Source: Actinomadura chibensis NBRC 106107
GTDB lineage: Bacteria; Actinomycetota; Actinomycetes; Streptosporangiales; Streptosporangiaceae
Direction: 5' to 3'
NCBI RefSeq assembly: GCF_001552135.1
Contig: NZ_BCQP01000010.1
Coordinates: 372,001 to 436,000, forward strand
DNA length: 64,000 nt
Below the pieces are notes generated by a model. The model ran no database searches. It was given only the letters and a program-made list of their open reading frames with translations, and was not told the origin of the DNA. The position numbers and the translations under genes are program-made. How positions within the stretch are numbered: position 1 is the first letter of the stretch; each line of letters opens with the position of its first letter. This document shows positions 24,732 through 32,399 of this stretch, one piece after another.

Positions 24732-25994
24732 TCAAAACGTCGGGGACAACACCGGCGGCTCCACCGGATCAGCCCCATCCGCCGGGGGAGACCCGCCAAG
24801 ACCCGCACCCCCCGGCCCCCGCCGCGCGAACCGCGCCAGCAGCCACCCGTTCACCACGAACAACCCCGCGAACAGGACCGTGAACACCACGAACGACGCC
24901 ACCAACGCACCCGACCCCACTCCCGGCGACAACGCGTCCCGCGTCTTCAACACCCCGTACACCATCCACGGCTGCCGCCCCACCTCCCGGAACACCCACC
25001 CCGACAGCATCGCCACATACGGCAGCGGCACGGAAGCGATCATCAAAATGTGGAAAACCCGGCCCCGCACCAGCCACCCGCCGAACCACACCTTCACCAA
25101 CGCGACCGCCGCTACCAAGATCATCAGCGACCACATGCCCATCATCAGGCCCTCACCCGCACCCGCCAGACCAGGCGGCATGTAATCGTCCGGCCCGAAC
25201 CGCGCGGTGAAATCCGCCACCGCCGCGGCCGCGTCCTCCCCACCGCCCTTCGTCGGCTGCACGTACCGGAACTGCATCCCCCCGAAAACCACCACCGGCA
25301 TCACCGACACGATCACCGTCACCAGACCGACCCGCATCGACCGCCGGAAGAACTCCACCTCCGCCGTCCGCCGCAACAGGTGATAACCACTCACACCCGC
25401 CATGAAGAACCCCGCCGTCAGCAAACCCCCGAACAGCACATGGAAGAACGCCGCAACCGCCGTCGGATTCGCCAGCAACGCCCCCGCGTCCGTCAACCGC
25501 GCCACACCGTCCACCATCTCGAAACCCACCGGACGCTGCAGCCACCCATTCGCCACCAGCACGAAATACGCCGACAGATAAGCCGTCAGCGTCACCACCC
25601 AGATCAACCCGAGATGCACCCACCGGTTCAGCCGGTCCCACCCGAAAATCCACAAACCCAAGAACGTCGACTCCACGAAGAACGCCACGATCGTCTCCAA
25701 CGCCAACGGCGCCCCGAAAACGCTCCCCGTCACCCGCGACATCCCCGACCAGTTCAAACCGAACTGGAATTCCATCACCAAACCGGTGACGATCCCCACC
25801 GCATAATTCACCACATACAACTGACCCCAGAAACGCACCATCCGCTCATGCACCGCGCCGCCCGACACCACCGCGCGCGTCTGCATCAACGCCACCAGCG
25901 TCGCCAATCCCAGCGTCAACGCCACGAACAGGAAATGCGTCCCCGCCGTCAGCGCGAACTGCACCCGCGCCAACCCCAGCCCGTCCCCGCCCAT
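24732..25994 (-). CDS. cydA: Cytochrome bd oxidase subunit I, divergent Q loop
   Basis: Haem-bearing subunit of cytochrome bd, which reduces oxygen to water at the membrane. LARVQFALTAGTHFLFVALTLGLA holds the conserved His near the N terminus, AAFFHVLFGGLLTAGFFMAGVSGYHLL the second His, and GWVFREVGRQPW the conserved GRQPW. The quinol loop is unusual: VQPTKGGGEDAAAAVADF replaces the standard KLAAIEALWET-type motif, keeping Lys but not the Ala-Ala-x-Glu. ATG 25994 is chosen for GGAG with 9-nt spacing; an upstream start at 26048 is open. It leads the cydABDC operon. Confidence 0.9.
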   Translation of the reverse strand: MGGDGLGLARVQFALTAGTHFLFVALTLGLATLVALMQTRAVVSGGAVHERMVRFWGQLYVVNYAVGIVTGLVMEFQFGLNWSGMSRVTGSVFGAPLALETIVAFFVESTFLGLWIFGWDRLNRWVHLGLIWVVTLTAYLSAYFVLVANGWLQRPVGFEMVDGVARLTDAGALLANPTAVAAFFHVLFGGLLTAGFFMAGVSGYHLLRRTAEVEFFRRSMRVGLVTVIVSVMPVVVFGGMQFRYVQPTKGGGEDAAAAVADFTARFGPDDYMPPGLAGAGEGLMMGMWSLMILVAAVALVKVWFGGWLVRGRVFHILMIASVPLPYVAMLSGWVFREVGRQPWMVYGVLKTRDALSPGVGSGALVASFVVFTVLFAGLFVVNGWLLARFARRGPGGAGLGGSPPADGADPVEPPVLSPTF

Positions 25995-26286
25995 CAGCAC
26001 ACGCTCCAAAGGATCGTCCGAAACGCCCCCACGATCCTCGGCCCTCACACCACTCGCGCGAATCGGGCCCGAGCAGTCAACCGCCCTACACCTTCCGCGT
26101 TACGTCCCCCCGCCCCCTACATCTCCCGCAGTACACGACGACGCCACGCCACCACCCAAAGAACGACCACCAGGAGAAGGGCACGAGAAACCACAGGTGC
26201 GGCCCCGAGCCGGGGGAGGGGAGTGGCCGCAGCGAGACCGCCCTCACCCGACGCGGCGCCGGGCACAGAGCGACCCGAGGCGCCGC
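25995..26286. other. 292-bp cydA upstream region
   Basis: No gene was recognised. It must contain the cyd promoter (minus strand). I looked for a Rex-type TTGTG box and found none. The DinB-like gene reads toward it from the right. Confidence 0.5.
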
Positions 26287-26853
26287 TCAGCCGGGCAGGG
26301 GAGTGCGGCCGTACAGCGCGAGCAGCCGCGCCTGGTCGTCCGCGCCGTCCGGGACGTCCCGCTCCGGACCCACGAACCCCACCTCACGCCCACGCGCCGC
26401 CAACGACACGGCCCGCTCCAGCGCGTGCCGCGCCAGGTCCGGGTCGAACACCACCCGCTGCCCGGTCGCCTCCGCCAGATCCCATGAGTGGACGAGCAGT
26501 TCCTGCGGGTAACCGTCCAGCCACTCACTCAAGGCCACCTGCTGCCCGAAACGCAGCACGATCCGCCGCGCCAGCGCCTCCGGAGTCAACGCCGCCGTCA
26601 TCCGCGCACGCGTCGCGCGCCAGCTCGCCACGGGATCGTCGCCCGCCACCTCGCGCCAGTCCGGATCGTCCTGGGGGAGCGGGCGACCGGCGGCGCGCAA
26701 CTCCACCACGATCAACCCGGCGGTCACATGCCCGGCCACGTCGATCGCGGACCAGCCCTCACAGGGCGACGGCGAGAACCACCGGTCCGCGGGCACGGCG
26801 TCCAGCACCGCCTCGAAGCAGTCCAAGGCCCGGACGAAACGCTCAGGAACCAC
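26287..26853 (-). CDS. TIGR03086-type DinB/mycothiol maleylpyruvate isomerase-like protein
   Basis: A 188-residue four-helix-bundle metal-binding protein. It shows FVRALDCFEAVLDAVPADRWFSPSPCEGWSAIDVAGHVTAGLIVV (with the GHV histidine), then GYPQELLVHSWDLAEATGQ (second metal His). This is the usual TIGR03086 pattern; members use mycothiol or act as thiol transferases, and the specific substrate is unknown. The GTG at 26853 (VVPERFVRAL) is preferred because sequence upstream in frame is basic and family proteins start here. Confidence 0.82.
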   Translation of the reverse strand: MVPERFVRALDCFEAVLDAVPADRWFSPSPCEGWSAIDVAGHVTAGLIVVELRAAGRPLPQDDPDWREVAGDDPVASWRATRARMTAALTPEALARRIVLRFGQQVALSEWLDGYPQELLVHSWDLAEATGQRVVFDPDLARHALERAVSLAARGREVGFVGPERDVPDGADDQARLLALYGRTPLPG

Positions 26854-26968
26854 CGACGCCCACCGCCTTCGCCGAATTCGCGGGACGCCCCGCACTGTAC
26901 CGACCCGCCGCGAGCGCCAACAAGATCACCTGGGCCGGACCCCTTCCCGCCCAGCCCACCAGGCCACT

Positions 26969-26996
26969 ACTTAACATAATGAACATTATCGACCAA
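26969..26996 (-). other. dif: Putative chromosome dimer resolution site dif
   Basis: Read on the minus strand, a XerC half TTGGTCGATAA, a 6-bp centre TGTTCA and a XerD half TTATGTTAAGT. The XerD half matches E. coli dif (TTATGTTAAAT) at 10 of 11 bases and B. subtilis dif (TTATGTAAACT) at 9 of 11; the GATAA end of the XerC half is typical of actinobacterial dif sites. It is intergenic, in a locally AT-rich spot, and adjacent to a strand-composition switch. If right, the window spans the terminus of a chromosome that uses Xer resolution. Confidence 0.8.
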
Positions 26997-27024
26997 CGAT
27001 CGAGCCCCGTCGAAGCGGGGCGAA

Positions 27025-27531
27025 TCAGACGGAAAGCAAGTCGATCCAGAACCGATCCTCGCCGCGCACGCGGCCCGCCGGGACGCCGCCGTTCGCCACG
27101 ATCACGCGGCGGGACGGCTCGTTGTCGGCGGCGCACGTGAGCAGCACGCGATCCAACCCGAGCCGACGCGACTCGACCAGACCGGCGGCGAGCATCCGGG
27201 TCGCGTGGCCGCGGCGCCGCCACGCCGGGACGACGTGATAGCCGATGTGCCCGCCGATCTCGGTCAGCTCCGGCGTCAGCGCGTGCCGGATGATCAGCGT
27301 CCCGATGTACTGCTCGCCGGACACGTACCAGAACGTCGTGCACGGCACGCCCCACCGTTCCCGGACGCCGCTGCGCTCGGCGACGAACGCGGCGAAGTCG
27401 TCCCGGGCCGGTTCGAGCCAGGCGGTCGGCGAGCCGTCCTCGATGCAGCTCGCCCACTCCCCGGCCAGGAACGATTCGCGCACGTCCGTGGTCGGGCCGA
27501 TCAGGCGCGGCGGCTCGGCAAGATCATTCAC
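27025..27531 (-). CDS. GNAT-family N-acetyltransferase
   Basis: A 168-residue acetyl-CoA-dependent acyltransferase of the GCN5 superfamily. The acetyl-CoA binding segment is HIGYHVVPAWRRRGHATRMLAAGLVESRRLGLDRVLLTC, with the R-R-x-G-x-A signature, followed by ADNEPSRRVIVANGGV typical of small-molecule GNATs. Central strand residues FWYVSGEQYIGTLIIRH precede it. The GTG at 27531 is chosen because upstream sequence in frame runs through strong inverted repeats. The substrate is unknown. Confidence 0.85.
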   Translation of the reverse strand: MNDLAEPPRLIGPTTDVRESFLAGEWASCIEDGSPTAWLEPARDDFAAFVAERSGVRERWGVPCTTFWYVSGEQYIGTLIIRHALTPELTEIGGHIGYHVVPAWRRRGHATRMLAAGLVESRRLGLDRVLLTCAADNEPSRRVIVANGGVPAGRVRGEDRFWIDLLSV

Positions 27532-27589
27532 CTTCCCGAGTATCCCCTCCTGAAAGCCCTGGTCAAAGGGGTTTTCGCCCGTTTGGTCT

Positions 27590-27619
27590 AACCAGACAGA
27601 AGCCGAATTCTGTCTGGTT
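27590..27619. promoter_or_regulatory. Perfect 12-bp inverted repeat, CAGACA type (1)
   Basis: AACCAGACAGAA (27590-27601) and TTCTGTCTGGTT (27608-27619) are exact complements around a 6-bp centre. The site is 59-88 bp upstream of the GNAT start and 600 bp from the dif-like site. It could be an operator, a recombinase core site or a replication-related site; see findings. Confidence 0.6.
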
Positions 27620-27660
27620 TGCGTAGTTTGTCGCGTTTGTCTCATGTGGACTTGCAGGTC

Positions 27661-27693
27661 GCAGCAGACACCACGAGTTCGTGTGTCTGCTGC
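27661..27693. promoter_or_regulatory. 11-bp inverted repeat, CAGACA type (2)
   Basis: GCAGCAGACAC (27661-27671) pairs with GTGTCTGCTGC (27683-27693), with further pairing inside (CACGA/TCGTG). It shares CAGACA with the neighbouring repeat at 27590. A longer imperfect GC-rich hairpin follows at about 27726-27771. No gene was recognised in 27532-27876, a 345-bp gap. Confidence 0.55.
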
Positions 27694-27876
27694 GTGAGCG
27701 TGTCGCAGTCCGGGCGTTGTTCCTGGTCGCCGCGCTGACGGCGGCTGGCCGGTGTCAGCGCGCGCGGCGACGTGCGCGTTCTGACGACCTCCCCTCCCCT
27801 CGCCTTCGAACTGAACCTGCTCTCCCCCGGCCGGAGTCGGCGTGATCACGCATGGTTCCGGCTCGGCGGACGTCCG

Positions 27877-28593
27877 TCACGGGTCGTCGGTGGTGAGGGC
27901 GCTGAAGGCGAGGGCGTCGTGGACGGCGGCGCCGCCTGGGTCGTTGTTGAAGTACACGTACGCGTCGCCGTCCGCAGGGCCGAGCTCGCGGGCCCATGAG
28001 CGGAGCGTGGCGTCGTCGTAGCGGGGCCAGGGTTCGGCGGGTCCTTCGTGGAAGCGGAGGTAGAGCCAGTCGGTCGTGCGCCAGAGCGGGGTGAGGGGGC
28101 GGCCGAGGCGGTCGGCCCAGCAGAGGGCGGCGCCGTGGTGTTCGAGGACGGCGCGGGTCTCGTCCGTCCACCAGGAGGGGTGGCGGGGTTCGACGGCGAC
28201 GCGGACGTCGTCCGGGAAGAGCCGCAGGCAGGTGGCGAGGCGGTCGGGTTCGGCGCGGAGGGTGGGCGGGAGCTGCAGCAGGACGGGTCCGAGCCGGTCG
28301 CCGAGTCCGCGGGCGGCGTCCATGAGGCGGGCGACGGGTTCGGCGGGGTCGTGGAGGCGTTTCATGTGGGTGAGGTAGCGGCTGGCCTTGACCGCCATGA
28401 CGAAGCCTTCGGGGGTGGCGTCGCGCCAGTTCTCGAAGGTCCCGCGGGTGGGGAGGCGGTAGAAGGCGTTGTTGTTCTCGACGGTGGTGAAGGTGTCGGC
28501 GTAGTGGTGAAGCCAGCGTCGTTGCGGGACGCCTTGCGGGTAGAGGACGTCGCGCCAGTCGGTGTACTGCCATCCGGAGGTGCCGATGCGCAC
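27877..28593 (-). CDS. DUF72 family protein
   Basis: A 238-residue TIM-barrel-like DUF72 protein. It begins MRIGTSGWQYTDWRDVLYP and has TVENNNAFYRLPTRGTFENWRDATPEGFVMAVKASRYLTHMKRL, LGPVLLQLPPTLR, VAVEPRHPSWW and a closing YVYFNNDPGGAAVHDA, all family hallmarks. The biochemical role is unknown; some relatives sit with nucleic-acid enzymes. The coding strand is C-rich, unlike the G-rich cyd genes on the same strand 2 kb away. Confidence 0.88.
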   Translation of the reverse strand: MRIGTSGWQYTDWRDVLYPQGVPQRRWLHHYADTFTTVENNNAFYRLPTRGTFENWRDATPEGFVMAVKASRYLTHMKRLHDPAEPVARLMDAARGLGDRLGPVLLQLPPTLRAEPDRLATCLRLFPDDVRVAVEPRHPSWWTDETRAVLEHHGAALCWADRLGRPLTPLWRTTDWLYLRFHEGPAEPWPRYDDATLRSWARELGPADGDAYVYFNNDPGGAAVHDALAFSALTTDDP

Positions 28594-28691
28594 TTGGTTG
28601 TTCCCCCGTCTCCCCTGGTCGGCGGTGGCGGCGTGGTGGTGATACCCGGGTGGGCGGGGTTCTGTCGGTGGCGGGCGGTAGCGTCCGGCGG

Positions 28692-29756
28692 GTGCGTCCC
28701 TCTGAGATTCAGCGTCTGACCGTGGCCGAGACCGCCGACCGTTACGCGGAGATGGTGCGTGCGAAGACGTCGACGGGTGCGCTGACGCCGCGGACGGCGG
28801 AGGTGTACGTGCGTGACGTGCTGACGTTCGCGGAGCTGGCGGGCGGGTCGCGGGTGCTGGACGATCTGGCCGGTCAGGACGTCGACGAGGTGCTGTTGGC
28901 GTTCGCGCGCAAGCCGGACGGGCGGCGGCGGGCGGGGTCGGCGCCGGACCGGCGGATGGCGGCGGGGCCGGTGCAGAGTGCGGCGTCGCAGGCGCGGTTC
29001 CGGCGGTCGTTGTCGGCGTTCTTCAAGTACGCGGTGGTGGCGGGTTGGGTGCAGCTCGATCCGATGGGGGCTGTGACGGTGCGTCCGGTGCAGCGCGGGG
29101 GGTTGCGGGCGGAGCGGCGGGCGTTGACGGCGGAGCAGGCGGAGGGGCTGCTGGGGGCGGCGCGGGGGTTGGCGGAGGCGGGTCCGGGCGGGGTGGGTGG
29201 TCGTGCGGATCAGCGGACGGAGTTACGGGACGGGTTGATCGTGTTGCTGCTGGCGGCGGTGGGTCCGCGGGTGTCGGAGCTGACGGCGGCGAACGCGGAG
29301 GACTTCTTCGTCAACGGGGGGACGCGGTATTGGCGGATCTTCGGTAAGGGCGGGCGGACGCGGGACGTGCCGTTGCCGCGTCCGGTGGCGGAGGTGCTGG
29401 ACGCGTATCTGGCGGAGGGGCGGGCGTTGCTGGATCGGGGGCGGGAGCCGAAGGCTTTGTTGCTGTCGTGGCGGGGTCGGCGGTTGGCGCGGGGTGATGT
29501 GCAGGGGGTGATAGATCGGGTGTTGGCGCGGGTGGAGCCGGGGCGTCGGCGTGGGGTGACGCCGCATGGGTTGCGTCATACGACGGCGACGCATTTGTTG
29601 GCGGCGGCGACGGATATGGACGCGGTGCGGCGGGTTCTGGGGCATTCGGATCTGTCGACGCTGGGCCGGTACCGGGATGAGCTTCCGGGTGAGTTGGAGG
29701 CGGCGATGCGGGTGCATCCGCTGCTGGGTCCGGTGGAGGGCCGCCGCCGCGGCTGA
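28692..29756 (+). CDS. XerC/XerD-like tyrosine recombinase
   Basis: A 354-residue recombinase with an N-terminal SAM-like core-binding domain (about 8-125) and a catalytic domain (about 145-340). Active-site residues are all present: Arg193 (GPRVSEL), Lys219 (GKGGRTRDVPLP), His292-x-x-Arg295 (HGLRHTTATHLL), His318 (LGHSDLSTLGRY) and nucleophile Tyr327. The catalytic half reads like XerC/D, but the protein is longer, with insertions around 75-95 and 160-178. It lies 1.7 kb from the putative dif. GTG 28692 is used; GTG 28650 is in frame. Whether it acts at dif or is an integrase remnant is open. Confidence 0.88.
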   Translation: MRPSEIQRLTVAETADRYAEMVRAKTSTGALTPRTAEVYVRDVLTFAELAGGSRVLDDLAGQDVDEVLLAFARKPDGRRRAGSAPDRRMAAGPVQSAASQARFRRSLSAFFKYAVVAGWVQLDPMGAVTVRPVQRGGLRAERRALTAEQAEGLLGAARGLAEAGPGGVGGRADQRTELRDGLIVLLLAAVGPRVSELTAANAEDFFVNGGTRYWRIFGKGGRTRDVPLPRPVAEVLDAYLAEGRALLDRGREPKALLLSWRGRRLARGDVQGVIDRVLARVEPGRRRGVTPHGLRHTTATHLLAAATDMDAVRRVLGHSDLSTLGRYRDELPGELEAAMRVHPLLGPVEGRRRG

Positions 29757-30093
29757 CGGCGCCCCGCTCCCCCGGCCCCGCTCCCCCGCCCGGCGCCGCT
29801 GCCTTGGTGGGGTCGACGGCGCGCGGTCGCGTTGGTGTGGACGCGCGGGCTTGGACGAAGGGCGCCTACCAGCACCCCCGGTGAAGGGCCGGTTTCGCGG
29901 GCGCATCGACACTCGGTTGTTCAAGCCGAGCCGGTCTTTCCTATGGACGATGTCGGAGTCCCCTGCTGGAGGCAGTTCCACCGGCACCGTCCTGATGCGG
30001 GGGCCCGTCGCCCCTTGCACGGTTGTTCCCGACCGGCGGCTTGACGAGCGTCTCCGGCGCCTCGCCGGTTTCCTCTCCGGGGCTCGGGGTGGC
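29757..30093. other. 337-bp gap after the XerC/D-like gene
   Basis: No gene was recognised. It contains a short inverted repeat (CTCGG at 29912, CCGAG at 29925). No tRNA or integration duplication was found. Confidence 0.4.
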
Positions 30094-30731
30094 TCAGGCG
30101 GGTTGGAGGGTGCGGGCGAGGGTGTAGGCGGCGGTGAGGTCGGTGCCGTTGTAGTGGAGGGCGGCGAGTCGACGAGGTGGTGGTCGGCGTTGACGGCGAG
30201 GGTATTGGTGAGGTGGCGGAACAGGGGCGCGTCGGACATGGAGTCGCCGTAGGCGGTGCATTGGGCGGGGGTGAGTGCGTGGCGGGTGCGGAGTCGTTCG
30301 GTGATGTGGACCTTGTCGGCGGGGGTGAGGATGCCGGTGGGGTCGAGGGTGCCGGTGAAGGGCATCGGGGGGAAGCGTGAGGCGATGACGTGGTCGAAGC
30401 CGAGGTCGAGGAGGTGGCGGGCGAAGAAGTCGGGCGACATGGTGATGACGGCGGAGTGTTCGCCGCGGGCGCGGATGTCGGCGCAGACGTCGGCGATGCC
30501 GGTGAGCCAGGTGGCCTCGGTGTAGGCGGCGGCGACGATGGCGGGGGTGAGGTCGCGCCAGAGTCGGTGGATCTCGGTGGAGAAGGCGCGGGTGTCGAGG
30601 GCGCCGGTGGTGAAGCGGGCTTCGAGGTCGTGGAGTTCGGGGAGGGTGCCGAGATGCCGGGCGATTTCGAGGTTGGCGGTGGTGCCGGTGAGCAGCGTGC
30701 CGTCCATGTCGAAGATGTGCAGGTGTCCCAC
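30094..30731 (-). pseudogene. HAD-IB phosphatase (SerB-like) with a one-base deletion near the 3' end
   Basis: A phosphoserine-phosphatase-type HAD hydrolase. GHLHIFDMDGTLLTGTTANLEIARHLG holds the nucleophile Asp in DMDGTLL; HSAVITMSPDFFARHLL is motif II, and YGDSMSDAPLFRHL motif IV. The frame is open to NADHHLV, then a missing C in GTCGACTCGCC (about 30166-30173; GTCGACCTCGCC expected) throws it off. In the third frame the expected tail AALHYNGTDLTAAYTLARTL ends at a TGA at 30094. Without repair the protein would run far past its normal end. The core catalytic part is intact. GTG 30731 starts it. Confidence 0.75.
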
Positions 30732-30817
30732 GTTTTCTGGAGTGTGGTGGACGTGCGGGTGTGAGCGCGACCGGTTTTCCGGCGCCTGGGGGGGCGTTGT
30801 GCGGGGGGTTTCCGGGG

Positions 30818-31267
30818 TCAGTGGTCGTCGCGTGAGGGCCAGATGGCGTAGGAGACGAGGATGGCGGCCCAGATTCCGAGGGGGACGGCGGGCCAGAAGA
30901 ACGTCCACTCCCCCTCGTGGACGGCGGACGCGGCCCAGATGACGGTCATGATGGCGGCGCCGCCGGCCCAGTAGCCCCATTCGTCGAGCCAGGCGCGTTT
31001 GTCGGCGTCGGCTTCGGCGGTGCGGCGGGCGGTTTCGGCGCGGTCGCGGGCGGCCCGGGATTCGGGCAGGTCGGCGGTGAGGCGGTGGAGGTCGCCGCGG
31101 GTGGTGGCGGTGAGGGCGCGGTCGAGGCGGCGGCGGTGTTCGGCGGTGTCGAGGGCGCCTTCGGAGAGGGCGTCGCCGAGGCGTTGGACGGTGGTGTCGC
31201 GGTCGTGGTCGGACGCGCGGACGTAGTCGTGGTCAGGGGCGTGGGTGTGGGCGGTCGGCGGTTCCAT
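30818..31267 (-). CDS. DUF1707 plus 2TM-domain membrane protein
   Basis: A 149-residue protein. DUF1707, the short SHOCT-like actinobacterial motif, is VRASDHDRDTTVQRLGDALSEGALDTAEHRRRLDRAL at about 17-53. A charged coiled segment RDRAETARRTAEADADKRAWLDEWGYW follows, and then two TM helices (about 98-141, AAIMTVIWAASAVH and FFWPAVPLGIWAAILVSYAI). ATG 31267 has GGGGGAG upstream. The function of DUF1707 is unknown; it is often linked to membrane or cell-wall proteins. Confidence 0.82.
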   Translation of the reverse strand: MEPPTAHTHAPDHDYVRASDHDRDTTVQRLGDALSEGALDTAEHRRRLDRALTATTRGDLHRLTADLPESRAARDRAETARRTAEADADKRAWLDEWGYWAGGAAIMTVIWAASAVHEGEWTFFWPAVPLGIWAAILVSYAIWPSRDDH

Positions 31268-31469
31268 GGTCGGCGCTCCCCCGGGTCGGCGGTGTGGTGG
31301 GCTGCGTCGTCTCCAGGGTCGCGCGGTGGTGGGCGGTGGTGCTTCGTCCGGGGTGAGGATCCGGGTGTACATCGTTCGCAGGACGGGCGGTGGCCCTGTC
31401 GAAGGTCAGGGGTGGCGAGGGCCTTCCGCCTGATTCGCGGGCGGCGGGTCGTTTCCTAGCGTCGTGGCC

Positions 31470-32228
31470 ATGGACATGGACGGGGTGATGGGTTTCGTGG
31501 ACACGGCGGTGACGTCGCCGTGGTTCTATCTGGCGCTGTTCGCCGTGGCGGCGTTGGACGGGTTCTTCCCGGTGGTGCCGAGCGAGAGCATGGTGATCAC
31601 GGCGGGGGTGTACGCGGCGTCGGGCGGCTTGGAGCTGGTGCCAGTGGTGGCGTTGGCGGCGGTGGGCGCGTTCGCGGGTGACCATGTGTCGTATCTGGTG
31701 GGGCGGGGTTCGGGTGGGCGGCTGGTGCGGCGGGCGCGGGCGGGGACGCGGCGTCATCGGGCGTTCGGGTGGGCGGGGCGGACCGTCGCGGAGCGGGGCG
31801 GGCTGATCCTGGTGGTGGCGCGGTACGTGCCGGGCGGGCGGACGGCGGTGACGTTGACGATGGGCGCGGTCGCCTTCAGGTTGCGGTCGTTCTCGCTGTT
31901 CGCGGGGGTGGCGGCGGTGTCGTGGGCGTTGTACGGGGCGTTGCTGGGTTATGTGGGCGGGGCGGCGTTCGAGGACGACCCGTTGATGGGCGTGGCGGTC
32001 GGCCTGGGGTTGGCGTTGTCGGTGACGGTGTTGGTGGAGGCAGTGCGGTTCACCCGCCGCCGCCGCGCGTCCGTCCGCGCCGGTGGCCGCGCGACCGGAG
32101 GTGCGGTCGGAGGCGTGATCGGGGCCGGGTCCGGAGGCGCGGGCGGTCTGGTGCGGGAGGCGGGGGCCGCGGCTGAGGGCGTGGCGGAGCGGGTGCCGGG
32201 CGCGTCGCGCGGCGGGCGGTCTTCCTGA
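31470..32228 (+). CDS. DedA-family membrane protein
   Basis: A 252-residue VTT/SNARE-associated protein of the inner membrane, a family implicated in lipid-carrier flipping and envelope homeostasis. Typical features are the N-terminal re-entrant segment ALDGFFPVVPSESMVITAG, GDHVSYLVGRGSG, FGWAGRTVAERGGLILVVARYVPGGRTAVTLTMGA (the conserved R-x-x-P-x-x-R) and a late TM pair. The C-terminal 45 residues are Gly/Ala-rich and disordered. ATG 31470 is preferred to the GTG two codons earlier. Confidence 0.88.
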   Translation: MDMDGVMGFVDTAVTSPWFYLALFAVAALDGFFPVVPSESMVITAGVYAASGGLELVPVVALAAVGAFAGDHVSYLVGRGSGGRLVRRARAGTRRHRAFGWAGRTVAERGGLILVVARYVPGGRTAVTLTMGAVAFRLRSFSLFAGVAAVSWALYGALLGYVGGAAFEDDPLMGVAVGLGLALSVTVLVEAVRFTRRRRASVRAGGRATGGAVGGVIGAGSGGAGGLVREAGAAAEGVAERVPGASRGGRSS

Positions 32229-32399
32229 GCGACCGGTCGCGCGCGCGGGGCTGGTGCGGCGGGGGTTTTCGGTGTTGGGTGTGTGATCGGCGGTTTGTGC
32301 CGAGGGTGACCTATGCATGGCTCTAGGGTGAACATTGGCGGTCTGCAGGGTGTCTCACAGGTGTCGGACGCGGGGCCGTCGTCGAGCGTGAGGGAGAGC

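Noticed and set aside
1629..26996. The two dif-like sites as the ends of one Xer-mobilised element
   Set aside because: Their central 6 bp differ (CGGCGA or complement against TGTTCA), and the DNA between them holds core functions such as cydABDC and the antiporter.
23517..27140. Long plus-strand open frame (about 1,200 codons) opposite cydD-cydA
   Set aside because: It is a shadow of the cyd genes, rich in Arg, His, Pro and Gln repeats with no family features.
27590..27693. The CAGACA repeats as a CRISPR array or IS ends
   Set aside because: There are only two dyads of different sequence, with no regular spacers, no transposase and no target duplication.
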